From: Trochalopteron elliotii
Lineage: Eukaryota; Chordata; Aves; Passeriformes; Leiothrichidae
NCBI GenBank assembly: GCA_024734555.1
Contig: JANPWX010000038.1
Location: 1,392,450 to 1,456,449, forward strand
Length of the DNA: 64,000 nucleotides
Direction: 5' to 3'
The notes below the pieces were generated by a model. That model saw nothing but the letters and a program-made list of their open reading frames with translations, did no database searches and was not told the origin of the DNA. A program made the position numbers and the translations under genes. Shown here piece after piece: positions 47,101 through 59,856 of this stretch; position 1 is the first letter of the stretch; every line of letters begins with the position of its first letter.

Positions 47101-50100
47101 GAACACATAGAAGCTTTGAAATTACTTTTTAATTTTTTTCCCACTCTTCTGCAATATGTATTACTCAGCTCTGAACTCATGAGACACCTGGGTACTCTGG
47201 TACAACTGTAGAAAAAGACTGCTTCTTTACAAAACAGTAAAATGTTTTACCAATCACAAGTACATATTGGTCAATAAAACAAAGTAAAAAATCACTCAAG
47301 TATAATCCTAGCCAACAAGATATTTTAAAATTCATGCTAGCTCAGAAAATGCTTCTCTAAGCCTGTAGTTAGAGGTACACAGCAGATTGTTTTTCTAGTT
47401 AGGTATACATACACATGCACATGCACATATACTCTGCATATAGAATATTGAAAAGTAGCCAAACCATTTTGTGAGTCTGTAATTTTGTTGATTTTGCTAT
47501 ATTAATAATTTCTTGGAAATGATTCTCTCATCTTGTATTTCATGTGTCTTTTCTTCAAATGCTAGCTGTAATTCATGATAAATTAAGACAGTTTCACAGC
47601 TGTTCTGTGGGCATTTATCCATTCCATTCTTCTAATCACAGTGTGCTTACTTCAGGAGCTTACTGAAAGTTTTTAGTCTGAAAAGGTGTCCTGGAATACC
47701 ATACATACACACTTGCTGACATAAAAAGACTATTCAAACTCTGTTGTAATCTCTAGCTAGCTAAAGAGTGCCAAACCACTAAACTTTCAACAGAAGTTTT
47801 TAAAAGAAATTTTTAATCTCAAACTGTGATTTGTATTTAAGTAATTTATTCTTCTAGTTAAATTATTCAAATGAGAGTTGATGGCTTTCACCATTAGAAG
47901 AAAAAAAATCCCCACAACCATGAATTATCAGGTGCACAGCAAATGAGATTAGTTTATCAGTCAACACTGTTACTCCTCTGCTAATGTGTCTCCCAGGTAC
48001 TGCTTCAAAGAGCTATCATATCTGGGAGCAAAAGTAATTGTTACCACACAATACAAGGCTCTGCTCAAAAAACAAATGACTTGGCTCATGGGGACCTGGT
48101 ACTGAGAAAGCGTTACTTCCCTTCCATTCACTTATCAATGAGATATGGTTCACCATAATGTTCAAATTCTTTTTGGAGGGAATGACAATGAAACTGTGTT
48201 ATTACCAATATAAATGCTAAATGTGCCTTTTCAATTACAGGCTCATTCTTTTCAGGTGGGAGCAATAGAGAAAAAATGATGATCAGTGGGCTCACAGCAA
48301 TGTTATACAAAAAATATTCAGTCAAAACCCAAGAGGTGTATGTTTTAAAATGGTTCTGAGGAGCAAGTCAATTACAAAAAGAAATTGGATATCTAGCTTA
48401 GCCCTGTATACAATTTCCTAACTTATTTGAGTCAATTAGATGTCCAGGTCCTTTTTTTCAAATGTGGTAAGGCATTTAAGAGTTCAAACCTCTTTAAAAC
48501 TTAATGACAGTTTCTAGCAGTGCCACTGCTGGAAATTAAAGGGGCTTTGGGTTTTTTCAGAAACTTTAAGTGGGCTTTTGTGTTTGTTTAGATTGTCTTC
48601 CTGTTAATATAATAATTTCATCTCAGTCATGATAGAATGAATGTCCCACCTGGTATGGGTAATCCACATGTTAGAAGAACATTAAATACTCCAGCTGAGA
48701 CTTTGCCTGATGATATGATGTAGAAGAAAAATATGTGAGAGAACTCTAGTTTCTTTTCACTGGAAAATGCCAATGTAGCTGATATGTCTCCTGTATTTTG
48801 ATATAGTCTGGAATTTTATCTGTTACATGAACTAGGGAAATAAGTTCTAACCTTTGGCTGCAATTTTGGATTGAAGTTACAGGCATGCATTAGAGGTTGA
48901 AAGGCTATTTTCCCATCTCTATAAAAGCAGACTCTCTCTGTAAAGCTCAATTCTATCTAAAAAGAATTTTCCTTGTGTTTTGTGACACTGTCTAGCTTTT
49001 TCCCACCTGCAATCTTTCCCCTATGGAAATATTCAAAAATGTGAAAGCTGTGTGTAACAAAAGTCATAGCTGCTGTTTCAGCCAGGGGTTTCTTGCACTT
49101 CTAGACAGTGAGTTTTGTGTGTTCATGGCAGACCAAAATCAGTTCAACAAGGGATCTTGGGTGAAGGTTCTTCTGTGCATGAAAGTAGAGGAGTCTTGAT
49201 CTGTTTCCTGCAAGTCCTAAGGACTAATGTCAAAGGGGCTGTTCCTCATTGTCTCAGTGCTTTACATGTGCACCCAAACTAGATCTGTCAAGCTCTTATT
49301 GCTTTTCACACTTGGCTTGTGTCTTCTCAGCAGTACAAAATTGAATGTTGCAATATCAAACACGAAGAGCATACAACACCTGCCTCATGAAGGGAAATTA
49401 CTGGGAAAAGAGATGGATTAGGGTGGGAGAATTCTTTTTTTACCGTCCTTGTACACTTTTCTTTAAGCATGAATTTTTACAAAAACATAGTACTTCATGC
49501 CATTCTGAACTACTAATTCTAATTTCTAGAGCCCTTCACCCTGTGAAGAAAGACTGAATTTAGAGATTTTAATATTTTCTCCAGTTAGCTTGATATTCTT
49601 CCAAGTACATCTATTTTTAGGCCTTACAAACTGGTTCAAGCAAATACAGTGAATATTTTACATATCTGTTCCAAAAGATTTTTGAAAAAATGAGCAGCAT
49701 CAAAGTATTTGGAGAGCAAAGGCTTGTAAAGAAAACATGTTTTACAGCAAAGGTTATTTTCCTCTTCAGCAGTCACGATAGAGTGTTTTTTGGAAAGGAC
49801 CATGCTCCTTAATTGAGTATTGTTTTTGAAGAAAAAGTTGTAGAATCAGTTGTAGAATATTTTCCTGCCTCTATAACAGGTTAAATCCTTCATTGTCTGA
49901 TTTGACTGAAGCAATGAGTGTAATAAGAATAATTTGTTGTGTTGAATGCTTAGCTGAGTCCTTGATTTGTTTTAGTGAAAGTTTTAATAAACTATATTTT
50001 GTTATGCATGTTTATATCTGTATAATGGGTGAAAGAGATGGCAGTTTCCAAGCATCACACAGTACAGAATGTGGGCAGAGCAGCTGATATCACCATGAAG

Positions 50101-51797
50101 TTATTAGCTGCCATTTATGAACACATAAGTTATAGATTAAGTTAATTTTCCAGCAGAATAAAAGAATCATCTAGTTATATGATTTTGTTCCTTGTATGGC
50201 AGTTTGTGAGGATATACCTGGAAAGACTTGTGAATAGGTTTTTGTAAAAAAAACATACATTACAGAAGGAATGTCTTCCCATGCATCTTTGATGGCTTTT
50301 TGTAGATCCAGAACAAGAAATTTTATCCTTTATAAATTATCGTGTGTTATCAACTCCCCTTCCACACATGTCTATCAAAGCTCCACCTCTCCTCTTTTCT
50401 CTAATGAAACCCAACATTATGATTAATTTTATTTGAAAATATGCTACTGCCTCATAGGTTTTATCCTGTTACCATCAGTTGAGTATGTTTATGAAAGAGT
50501 GATATTACCCTCAGGTTTTGGGTATCTTTTATATCATCATTTGTGATCTGGAACACACTGGTCCGGGCAGGGGGAAGAAGGAACTATGATGATTGTTGAG
50601 GAGTTGTGTGAATCAGCAGATGAACTGCATATCAGGTTTTCATTGCACAAGCTTCTTGCCAAGTGCAAACAATAGGCTACATTATTTTGGGGTCATGTTG
50701 TTTTCAAACTATGGCTTTAGTATTCTGTACTATGGCATTTGCAACTGTATATGGCATGACCAGCCATAAATACAGAAACAGCGAAGAAGAAAACCTCTTA
50801 CACCCTGCTTCTGGTGCAAGATGACTGATTTCCTCTTAGGAGATCAGCTGTTTAGAATACAAGCTTTTTCCTGAGGACATTTGATCAATGTTTTCTGAGA
50901 AAATTTTTGCAGTTATTTTTTGCTGCTCAAGAAAGTATGCCTATAAGCAGCCTCAACAAATGGCTCAAGGGCTCTGTTGGTGACATTTCTGGTGACATTT
51001 CATTTCTGTGAGTTCCAGACACTTCACTTCCTTTGGCCACATCCTAGGCACAACATTTAACTGGAGAGGTATAATTTAGAAGTTATAGAATAACAATATT
51101 ATAGTAACAAGCGTCCAAACTATACTGTACTGTACTATAGCTAGTGTAGCAACTATCAAAAAAAGTGCACTCATACTTGTATATAACCATAACCACCTGA
51201 CAGATCTTTTTCTGACACAATTAATGAATGTAACCAGTTTAATAAAATCTTATCTTAATATAGAAGCTATTATAAAAAGTGTAAGGGAATTAGGAATCAC
51301 AGTGCTAGAAGTCTACAAATAATTTTGCTACCATGAGCTCATAATATTGCAAAACACTCCTGAAGATATTTGGAATATATAATTCTTATCTAATTGATGA
51401 TCTGAGGTTATATACACATTTAAGTGAGATTTTGTGGGGGGCTTGACTTACTGAGAGAAAATTACTGTGTGTTTTCATTAAATCACACTCATTTGTTGTG
51501 TACTAATAGATAAATTTGAAAAGTGGTAAATATTAGATACAATTGAGTAAGGACAGCAAATTGTGAAATCTAACATACCTCATCTCCATATTTTATTGAT
51601 TTCTATTTAAATATACTCTTTTATGATTGTGCCTTATGGTAGCCCTTACTCAGGAGTATTTCTAGCATGAAATCTGCTAGAAAATGCCAGTGTATCAAAA
51701 TATTTTTGATGTATGATATATAAATACTTGTCCCAAAGTATTTCTAAAAGTCAGGATAGAAAAGTATGTCATAGGGAAATCTAACTCCACAGTTTTG

Positions 51798-51849
51798 AAA
51801 ATTTTAGTTTTCTTCTTAAACAGAAAATTCTAGTTTTCTTATTAAACAG
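51798..51849 (+). repeat. 26-bp tandem duplication, two copies
   Basis: Two adjacent 26-base units, 51798-51823 and 51824-51849, each starting AAAATT and ending TTAAACAG, differ at only two positions (T/C at unit base 7 and C/A at unit base 18). A third, poorly matching piece ending TTATTAAAC follows at 51861-51870. Confidence 0.9.
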
Positions 51850-52552
51850 ACACTCAGAGTCTTTATTAAACTTCTGTCAGTTAAAAATACTCAGTTTTAT
51901 TCCTCTTATTTTCTTACGTAAAGACTGGCTTTTAAACTCAGTCTATTCAGTGTACTTCAGTGTTACATAATGACCATCTTTCTTATATTTAGCTTTATAT
52001 AACTTTGATTTTTCTTTACATGACATTATTTCTCTGGATTGGTTAGAGTCTTATCAAAATGTCTCTTTAATCATTGCAGTTTAGTTCATTATTTTCATAT
52101 CACTCTGATGACTCCTTAGGGAAGCCAACACCTGTTAGGTACTCACTTTTGCAAAATATGCTTGTGTAATGTTGCAGACATTAATTTTTTAAGTGAGACA
52201 ATAGTGTTTCATCTTTGCGTTTTCTGCTTTATAAGCAGAAGGCTTCATCTAAAGTTTTTACTTTATCATACCCAGTTCTGAACTACTTTGATACTGAAGA
52301 AAGAATTATGAAATGGTCAAGTATAAAGAATAAATCCTCCAGTGGAGTAATTAGATATAATAGTTCTTTCAGTAATGCAGGGCACATATCTTCTTTAGGA
52401 AAACAAACCTTTTAAAACTTCTCTTTAATCTATTTGAGCTCTGATTTAGGGTTTAGAAGGCTGAAGGGATGCTTTCCAGTGTACAAAACTGAGAACAAGA
52501 CAACTGTCTTCAGACCATCCAGGTAATATGCTGAATGTAATATGACACCAAC

Positions 52553-53304
52553 CATATGAAGTTCAACAAGAGAAAGTGCTGGACTCTGGACCTGGGATGG
52601 ATGAGTCCGGATGTATGGACAGATTGCAAAATGGATGCTGGAAAGCAGTACCATGGAAAAGGACCTGGGGGTCCTGATGGATGGCAAGCTGAACATGAGC
52701 CAGCAGTGCCCTGGCAGCCAGGAGGGCCAAGCCTGTCCTGGTGGGCATCAGGCACAGCATTACCAGCCTGGCAGAGGAGGGGTTGTCCTGCTCCGCTCTG
52801 AGCTGGGGCTCCCCTCACCTCGAGTGCTGGGGACAGTTTTGGGTACCACAATATAGAAAATGCATTAAACTATTAGAGAGTGTACAATGGGGGGAAATGA
52901 ACATGGTGAAGGGCCTTGAGGGGAAGTTCTGTGAGGAGCAGCTGAGGTCACTTGGTCTGTTCAGCCTGAAGGAGAGAGCTCATTGCAATTACAACTTCCT
53001 CATGAGGAGAAGAGGAAGGACAGACACTTATCTCTCCTCTGTGGTGACCAGTGACAGGACCCAAGGCAATGGCCTGAACCTGTGTTGGGGAGGTTTGTGT
53101 CAGATACTAGGAAAAAGGTTCTTCACCCAGAGAGTGGTCAGGCACTGGAACAGGCTTCCCAAGAAAGAGGTCACAGATCCAAGCCTGAAAGAGTTCAAGA
53201 AGCATTTGTACAATACTCTTGGGGCCCTGGTGTGACTCTTGGGTATGGTGCTGTGCAGAGCCTGGAGTTGGACTCAATCCTTGTGGGTCCTTTCTATCTA
53301 TGAA
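52553..53304 (+). mobile_element. CR1 LINE fragment, ORF2 C-terminus and 3' UTR
   Basis: About 750 bp, the longest uninterrupted CR1 copy in the window. The ORF at 52741-53235 (164 codons) carries ORF2 C-terminal motifs in order: MVKGLEGKF, LRSLGLFSLKERA, VTSDRTQGNGLNL, then FFTQRVVRHWNRLPKKEV and PSLKEFKKHL. Upstream, in another frame, is AAGGACCTGGGGGTCCTGAT with AAGCTGAACATGAGCCAGCA. The 3' UTR ends GTTGGACTCAATCCTTGTGG and TTTCTATCTATGAAT near 53304. It is more GC-rich than its flanks and less diverged than the other copies, so it is probably among the younger insertions here. The RT catalytic region is absent (5' truncation) and the frame is broken upstream. Confidence 0.92.
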
Positions 53305-55442
53305 TATTTAATGGTTCTGCGGACTCATGATTTTTTCCATTGCCTTCATTCTTTCAGAGGACTATCTTCAGTTACTTTCTATTTGTGATGGGTGGGAAAA
53401 CTCTCAGCCAAGGTTCTTTGAACTCTAAAGGTGGAAAAAAGTTATTATCCTGCACAGTCAAGCATGCTCAGACACAGAAATGGGAAAGCTCATCCGTCCT
53501 AGGCACCCCAAGACAGATGAGCTTGGCGATGTCACTGAAGCTCTTGGGCGGCCCCTTGTGTCCTTTCCGGTACACTCACAGGCCTGATGTGACATCCTTA
53601 GTGAAATGCTCCTCTTTCTTGAGATGTGGCCATTACCAAAGTAACATTACATCAGGACAGTTTCAACTCTGAGTACTTAGCACTTGTGAGCCTGGTTTTC
53701 CTCTCATTTTGACCTATTCAATATCACATGCCAAGATGTGTGTGCTTGTGTTACAGATAACTACATAGGAGAGGGGAGAACTAAACTTCATCGGAAGCTT
53801 TGTTGAAATAGATGTTCCGTATCTAGTAGTACAACTTCAAAGGCATGCTGCATGAGAAGTTTATAAAAATCAGTCATTCCCTTTTTCATAGTCAGTCAAA
53901 TCCTAGCTATTAAATCTGTCATCAAGAAGTTGCTCAGCTTGCCAAAGGATGTCTTGAACTGAAGTCCAGAGAATGGAGCATATAATTGAATCACTACTGA
54001 CCAGCTGTCATAACAACCCTCTCCTCCCCAAACATTACTGAAAGGAAAAAAATGGGACGTCGTGATTCAAACTTTTATTCTGACGACATCCCATTGTTGT
54101 GTTCTAGCACTGAGCCAAGAAAAATCATCCTCCTCATTACACTTTCCAAAAGCTTATTATGAGCACTTGTGTGCTGATGCTATCGCCCCAGGAGCTGACT
54201 GAAACTTCAGAGATGAAGCCAATATGCTCTTTGAGATAATGGTAATGTATGCAAAACAGAAAAAACAACAATAACAAAAAAAACCTGTCCTAGAAACCTG
54301 AAAAAGCTTAAAATTTTAACACACCTGAAGAATGAAGCAGACATTATTGATGAGATATTTGTGATTATTTTATTCTTTAGATCAAATATAATTAAATATT
54401 AGTCAATTAAATCCTAGAACTGCTAGACAGTACAGACCTACTGTCAGACCTATCCACTTAGGATCCTCCCTGAATATGAGGGAAGAAATATCCTTCCTGA
54501 AATACGTTGTCACATCTATTTTGTAAACATATAATCCCAGTCTCTTTAATGCAGCTTGGCTAAATGTTGTCATCATTATAGAAATGTTCTATGGGTAGAT
54601 AGAAATATTTTTTTTTTCTCAAATGCAGTTATGCAGCTAAGTAGAAAATGTGACAGCATCATTTTAAAACAAGAGACATGAGGTGTAGACATATCTTCAG
54701 AAAAGCCAGGATTTCTTGTCTATCTCTTGGAAAGTCTTGCCTGCTGGAGGACACTGCGTGGCCTAAGTAGCCTCAGCCTTGCCTAGCTACAGCTCTGTAA
54801 CAGCCTTGTATGAGCAAATAGTGGCTTATGGGGGAGAACTTATATTCCTTTCAGACTTAGAGATCATTAAAACAGAAGTGGGGAAAAGGGAAAGTTATAG
54901 AGAATAAAAAGAAGAGAGACTTTGGTCAAATCATATGGTGCCTTCATCAACTATTACCTTCTTTTTGAAAAGAATTCATTGTAAATATTGTCATCAATAC
55001 TAGTAAAACTGAATAAACAGGAGAAACACAGATGACAAATTGCGTGGCCATTGTTTCTGTTCTGTACAAGGCTATAAGCATGAAGTTATATCAAGCTTTG
55101 ATCTTAACAAAACAAAGAACTCTTTCATAGCACTTAAGAAAAATGATTTGACAAATATATGTAAGTGCAGAAATACACATCCTTTCGACTCACATTTTTC
55201 TGAGACAGCATATTCAGAAGCACATCTGTTATTGAGACTTCAGATAATGCAGGTAGATTGCTTTTAATGATTTATGTCAGTTGAATTAGAGATGATTTAT
55301 CACTGTTTTCTCTAAAACAACTGACTGCAGAAAAAGAAAAGAGTTCTCTTACTTTGTTTCCTGTCAGAGAAAATTGTCATAGGGTTGTATTCATGGTGTT
55401 CAGACCACCAAAATGATTTTATAACTCCGGTCACTTTGGGTT
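53305..55442. other. Unassigned sequence after CR1
   Basis: A 110-codon plus-strand ORF at 53340-53672 crosses a slightly GC-richer patch (53450-53610) and shows no known domain. A 13-bp inverted repeat at 54051-54095 is listed separately. Otherwise AT-rich unique sequence. Confidence 0.5.
54051..54095. repeat. Short inverted repeat (hairpin), 13-bp arms
   Basis: The arm AATGGGACGTCGT (54051-54063) pairs with ACGACATCCCATT (54083-54095) at 12 of 13 positions, the exception being a C/A mismatch, across a 19-base loop. It holds a CpG-containing GACGTC word in an AT-rich setting. Function unknown. Confidence 0.85.
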
Positions 55443-55443
55443 G

Positions 55444-55458
55444 TTTTTTTTTTTTTTT
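55444..55458 (+). repeat. Poly-T run (15 T)
   Basis: Mononucleotide run between TTG and GTGTGG, with no adjacent retroelement body recognised. Confidence 0.85.
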
Positions 55459-55675
55459 GTGTGGAGCTTTGGACTGAAATCAAATCAGTGCTTTGCTTTA
55501 GAATGATGTATATACAATGCGAAGTCACCACATATATGCACCTATGACATGCATATGCAGACTAAAGCTAAAAAAACCCTGTTTTGTTTTCATCTGAATT
55601 TTGGTAGACTGAAGAATCTTATTCAAAATTTGTTATTAATTAATATATTCAGCTAATGGAAAAGTATTTTCCTTC

Positions 55676-55792
55676 CCCTCCCCCCCCCCAAAAAAACACC
55701 CCAAAAAAACAAAATAACCACCAATTAGCCCCCCCCCCAATAGCCCCACTAAAAAACTAAAGAGAGACAAAAAAAAAAAAGAAATTAGACCT
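55676..55792. repeat. Low-complexity C-run/A-run tract
   Basis: Alternating runs of C (two runs of about ten) and A (up to about twelve) with small interruptions. The minus-strand ORF at 55636-55824 is a low-complexity Gly/Phe/Leu translation of this tract, not a gene. Homopolymer runs such as these are error-prone in assemblies. Confidence 0.9.
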
Positions 55793-57604
55793 GAGTTTTT
55801 CCAGAGTATAAAATGTAGACACAAATGACTTGGTTCCCCCAGTCTGCAGATTATACTGTTCCCCTAAACCTCCTTTTTCTTTTTTCTTTTTCATACTGGA
55901 ATGTTGCTTACTGTTTGAGAAAATGATTGCAACAATCTTTATTTGTGAGGTGAGAATTCAATTTCTGCAGAGGAATTTAAATAGCAAGCAAGGATAGTTA
56001 TCTTTCTGATATTTGATAAATGGAAAAAAGATTTAGTTATCTAGAGGTGAGATTACTTTTCAGAGAGGATGACATTTATTACCTCAAGGACATATTTCAG
56101 AAAATCCCTGTTCTTTATCCAGAGGTGATAGTTCTGTTCATCAGAGAAGAAGGCAATTGGGAAAAGAAAAGATTAATTATATTTTTATGTACTTGAGCAG
56201 GGATGCAATAGGTTTGTTTCTACAGAGGACACCAGTGGAATAGTGAGTGTGTTCTGCAGAGAAGGAACAGTTTATCCAGTGAAACTTTTCCCAAATTCTT
56301 TTCAACTCTATGGTAAACTTCCTGTGCTCATAATCTTCATCTGTTAATTCCTTAATAGACAAACATTGTTTCTATTGGGTAGTCAACTTGAGAGTGAAAT
56401 CAATGCCCCCCCTCAGCTTCCAAAAAGCCCAAACATTTCAAGAACAGCAGAATTAATGACTTTCATTGGATTTGTGACCTATTTCTTTCCCCTTCATAAC
56501 TCCAGCTACCTGTTTTGTCCTCCTTCAATCCTTCTTGGCATACCTACCAATGCCCTTGCCATACATCCTGCCATTACTGTTATTATTTGTCCTCCTTCCC
56601 ACAAAGGTGCCTTTGCTGTCCAGTTGTACCATTGGCCAAGGGTCCTGTGCCCAAATCTGTGCTACAGGGGTGTTGCTGAGTGATGATTCTTCTTGCCCTG
56701 CCTGCACTGAGATGGGGAATCACAGAGCTCACCTCTTCCGTTGCCCTTCCCTTTTCCCTAGGACATTAATTCAGTTCTCTCCTTTCTCCCTGTTTCTCAT
56801 CCTCTGAGACTTCTGCCTCAGTCACATTTATTAAAATTGGCCAAGGGAGTAAAAATTATTTGGAGAAAGCTGACATATGGTTAATAGTGCTATTATAAAA
56901 AGGTCCTCTTTCGTTAGAGAATCAGCCTAAAAATACAAGAAGAAAAACCCTCTTTCTTAGAGAAATGGACTTCTTCATTTGTATGTTGCAAGAAATCAAA
57001 TTGACATGATTTCAATATGTGAGTGAATACAGTGGAGTAGATTATCATATCCCCTTTTAAAAGGGATGCTGCTTGTTTATGTGCTCTTCTGCTGGTTCAT
57101 AGTAAGCCCTTTGAATTCAGACATCTTGATTTTGTTATACCATGGCAGACACATCTCAGAGCTTTCTAACAGATATCTGTTAGTTTCCTATGACACCTAC
57201 GGGAAAAAATACACATGAAAATCTGGAAGAGATGTATCCTAACTCAGCACAAAAATGGTTCTGTTTTGTCCTAATTCCAAAACAAATGTTGCTTAGTTTT
57301 TGGAGTCAGCTGTCCTCTGCATGATCTTAATCTGAGAAGAAGTTGCTCTCCCTTTCTGCTGAATAACTTCTGTGCATCAGATTTCCTGCCTTCAGCAAGT
57401 TTGATCTGTGTAGCAGGCCTAAGTCTAGATAGCACAACCCACGTGTCTGCCCTAGTGTCGCCAAGGCTTGCTGCTCTTTGGCATGTGACTGTGGCTCTTG
57501 TCATGCAAACAGTGCAAATATGGTCCAGAACCAGCAAGAGCCATGTGCTGAGCTTTTGCTGGGGTTGGGCAGTGGTGTAGCTACCTCAGCAACCTTACCA
57601 CATG
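55793..57604. other. Unassigned sequence with pyrimidine-rich segment
   Basis: The 56400-56800 stretch is rich in CCTT/CTTCC and holds three overlapping ORFs (56366-56683 +, 56535-56807 +, 56525-56707 -) without known domains. A minus ORF of 88 codons at 57271-57537 is likewise unrecognised. Confidence 0.5.
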
Positions 57605-57702
57605 CTGAGATAAAATAAATTAATAACGATAATGAGTAATAATAATGATAGCAATAATGAGGAATAATAATAAGGAAAGTTAATGCCTAATAATAAGGAA
57701 TG
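57605..57702 (+). repeat. Imperfect TAA/AATAATG trinucleotide tract
   Basis: Repeated TAATAATAATGATAGCAATA and GGAATAATAATAAGGAA units with substitutions form an interrupted (TAA)n microsatellite of about 100 bases. Confidence 0.85.
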
Positions 57703-59856
57703 CTCCTTGTGGGAAGTGTAGCTAAACAAAGATACTTTCATAAACAATCAGCAATTCTAAGTGAAGTGAGGCAAACTGAAAAACACTGGATGGATCATTT
57801 CCGCACCAGCTTCTTTTCAGTCCTCAGTGACAAATGTCTGTAGGATAGATGTGCAAGGAAGCACCTTTCTCTCTCTCATTGTGCTATAAACATGGGTATC
57901 TTGATAGGATCAAGACAAGAACTAACATATTTTTTCAGACTTCTCAGGAATTAAGGATTCTTTCAAAACTACTAGTGAAGCTAACCATTTCTCCAGATGT
58001 ACTTAAAAAAATGGCAAAACATATTAAAAATTGAGATTATGCTACATTTTCAAATTACTTAATTGATCTTTTTCTTTGTAAATAATTTTTCAGTATGGAC
58101 TGAAATGTTCATTTTTTATTTTAATATGTACGTTATATATTTTAAAATGTACTTTAATATTCATTTTTTTTTACTTTAATATTTTGCCCATGTTTTAATA
58201 CTGTGACAGTTAATTTTATGCTGCAAAAATCTTTCTTTGCAATGCTTATATAAGATTTACTTTTTTCTACTTTGGATATTGCATAATTGAGTGTGATATT
58301 ACAAAATGACACATTTAATCAGCTTTCAATAAGCTGTCTTTTGTTTGACAAAAACCAGTGTGGCTTTATATTTATTTGGCATCTCTGAAAGTACTGAGAG
58401 TTATTCACACTGCTCTGGTATGATTTATTAAAAGGCCAGACATTGAATTCTGGCCTGCAGTTTCCTACACAGAAGCTATTAAATATTCAACCACTAAGAA
58501 AATCACATCTTGAATGTTTTTCTGCTGAAAATTATTCCTTTTTGTCAAAGTGGAAGCAAAATAGACAAGCATTTGCACAACAAGAAGAATAAACAGAAGA
58601 CGTATAGGAGGGGATACTAATTATAGGGCAAATGAATTAATTCTATCATGTCACCTGCTTCTTCCAGCATAAATGATGATTGTTATGCTGTGTGTCCTTA
58701 TGTTAGGATAAAATTTCTTCTGTAGCTTCATTCTCTCATTTTAAAAGGTATATATTTTTCAATCTTCTTGCTCTGAAGAGATTATTTAACAGGCAGTATT
58801 TCTTTATTATTTTATGTGGCATTCAGGATATTGAGTGAGTGGTTTATAAATAAAGGATAAAACTTTTGCTTGAAGAGAATAAAAAGAGTTACTTCTTTCT
58901 TACACTATCGTATGTTTGTTCTGTCCATGAGGATAGTGGTAATAGTACCACTATCCATTAAATTATCACTTTTCTTTTCCGTGTCTAGTTTCATACTGTT
59001 TCCCATTACCATGCTGTCAGAACAAGTTCTGTGTAAAAACAGCTGTTTAAGGTGGAATACCTTTCTTGTCTTCAGCTGAGAGAGAGGGGTAAAAGTATGG
59101 TTGTGGAAGAAATTCATTGGGACCTGCTTTTAAAGAGGAACCTCATTTCCCCTTGTGAAGTTAGAGAGGACATATCAAGGCCACATTTGACCTTTCTCTA
59201 TGACCTCTTCAGCCTCTATAGGAGTCCTGAGTCAGTGTTTATAAAGACCTATAGGGATCACAGACCCAAATATCTTAAAAGCCCTCTAGATAATGGGAAC
59301 GTGGCACAATTCTCTGCATAGGAAACCTGGTGTTTCAGTTCAAGAGCACAACTGCAGGTTCAGTGGACCCTGAGAGAAGAGAAAGAGTGAGGATGAATAG
59401 ATGCTGTGGATGACTCTTGGCTCTGACATGATTGTCTCAGATGAGATGCTGAAAGCTTAGCTGGTTGCTCTAGGCTTCCTTTCCAGATCAGCAGCAGGTG
59501 CTTGCAGATAATGCATTTGACTGCTCTGAAGGCAGTTATATCTTAAGGTCTTTCCACTTAGTCTCAGAGGAGAAAAGACCGTCTCAGACTTGATAACTAT
59601 GTTGAGAGATTGAACTGAGGACAAATGAATCTCATCCCTGGCGCTGCATGCTCTTCTCCTTCACACTTGGGATTCAGCTACTTGCAAGATTTGAGCATGG
59701 TGTTTTGAAAGCACTGCCTTTGGTCATTCTAGTGGCCACTATACTGGCCATTATTCCTCTATAGGAATATATGGAGAATGCCGGTAGTGGGAAGGAAAAA
59801 GGACGGAGCCATGTTTTAATTATTGCAAAGGTGATGCCATAAAAACATGGTCTACT
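57703..59856. other. Unique AT-rich stretch, no gene recognised
   Basis: No transposon recognised. Overlapping antiparallel ORFs at 58870-59079 (+) and 58905-59117 (-), and one at 59052-59321 (+), have no domain. The 58040-58510 part is very AT-rich and complex and may be regulatory, but nothing specific is visible. Confidence 0.5.

Larger units (their letters stand above)
35831..52552. other. Long repeat-poor, gene-free AT-rich stretch
   Basis: About 16.7 kb in which I recognise no transposon and no gene. ORFs of 60-112 codons are scattered on both strands (for example 35894-36118, 42118-42378, 45960-46298, 46114-46395, 46592-46888), with no domains. Notable local structures are listed separately: a possible regulatory segment at 39030-39235, a T20 run at 44176-44195 and a 26-bp tandem duplication at 51798-51849. 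Confidence 0.5.

Noticed and set aside
52741..53235. 164-codon ORF, the longest in the window, as a possible host gene
   Set aside because: Its translation carries CR1 ORF2 C-terminal motifs (LGLFSLKERA, TSDRTQGNGLNL, RVVRHWNRLP), so it is a LINE remnant.
55636..55824. Gly/Phe-rich 62-codon membrane-like ORF
   Set aside because: It is the translation of a C-run/A-run low-complexity tract.
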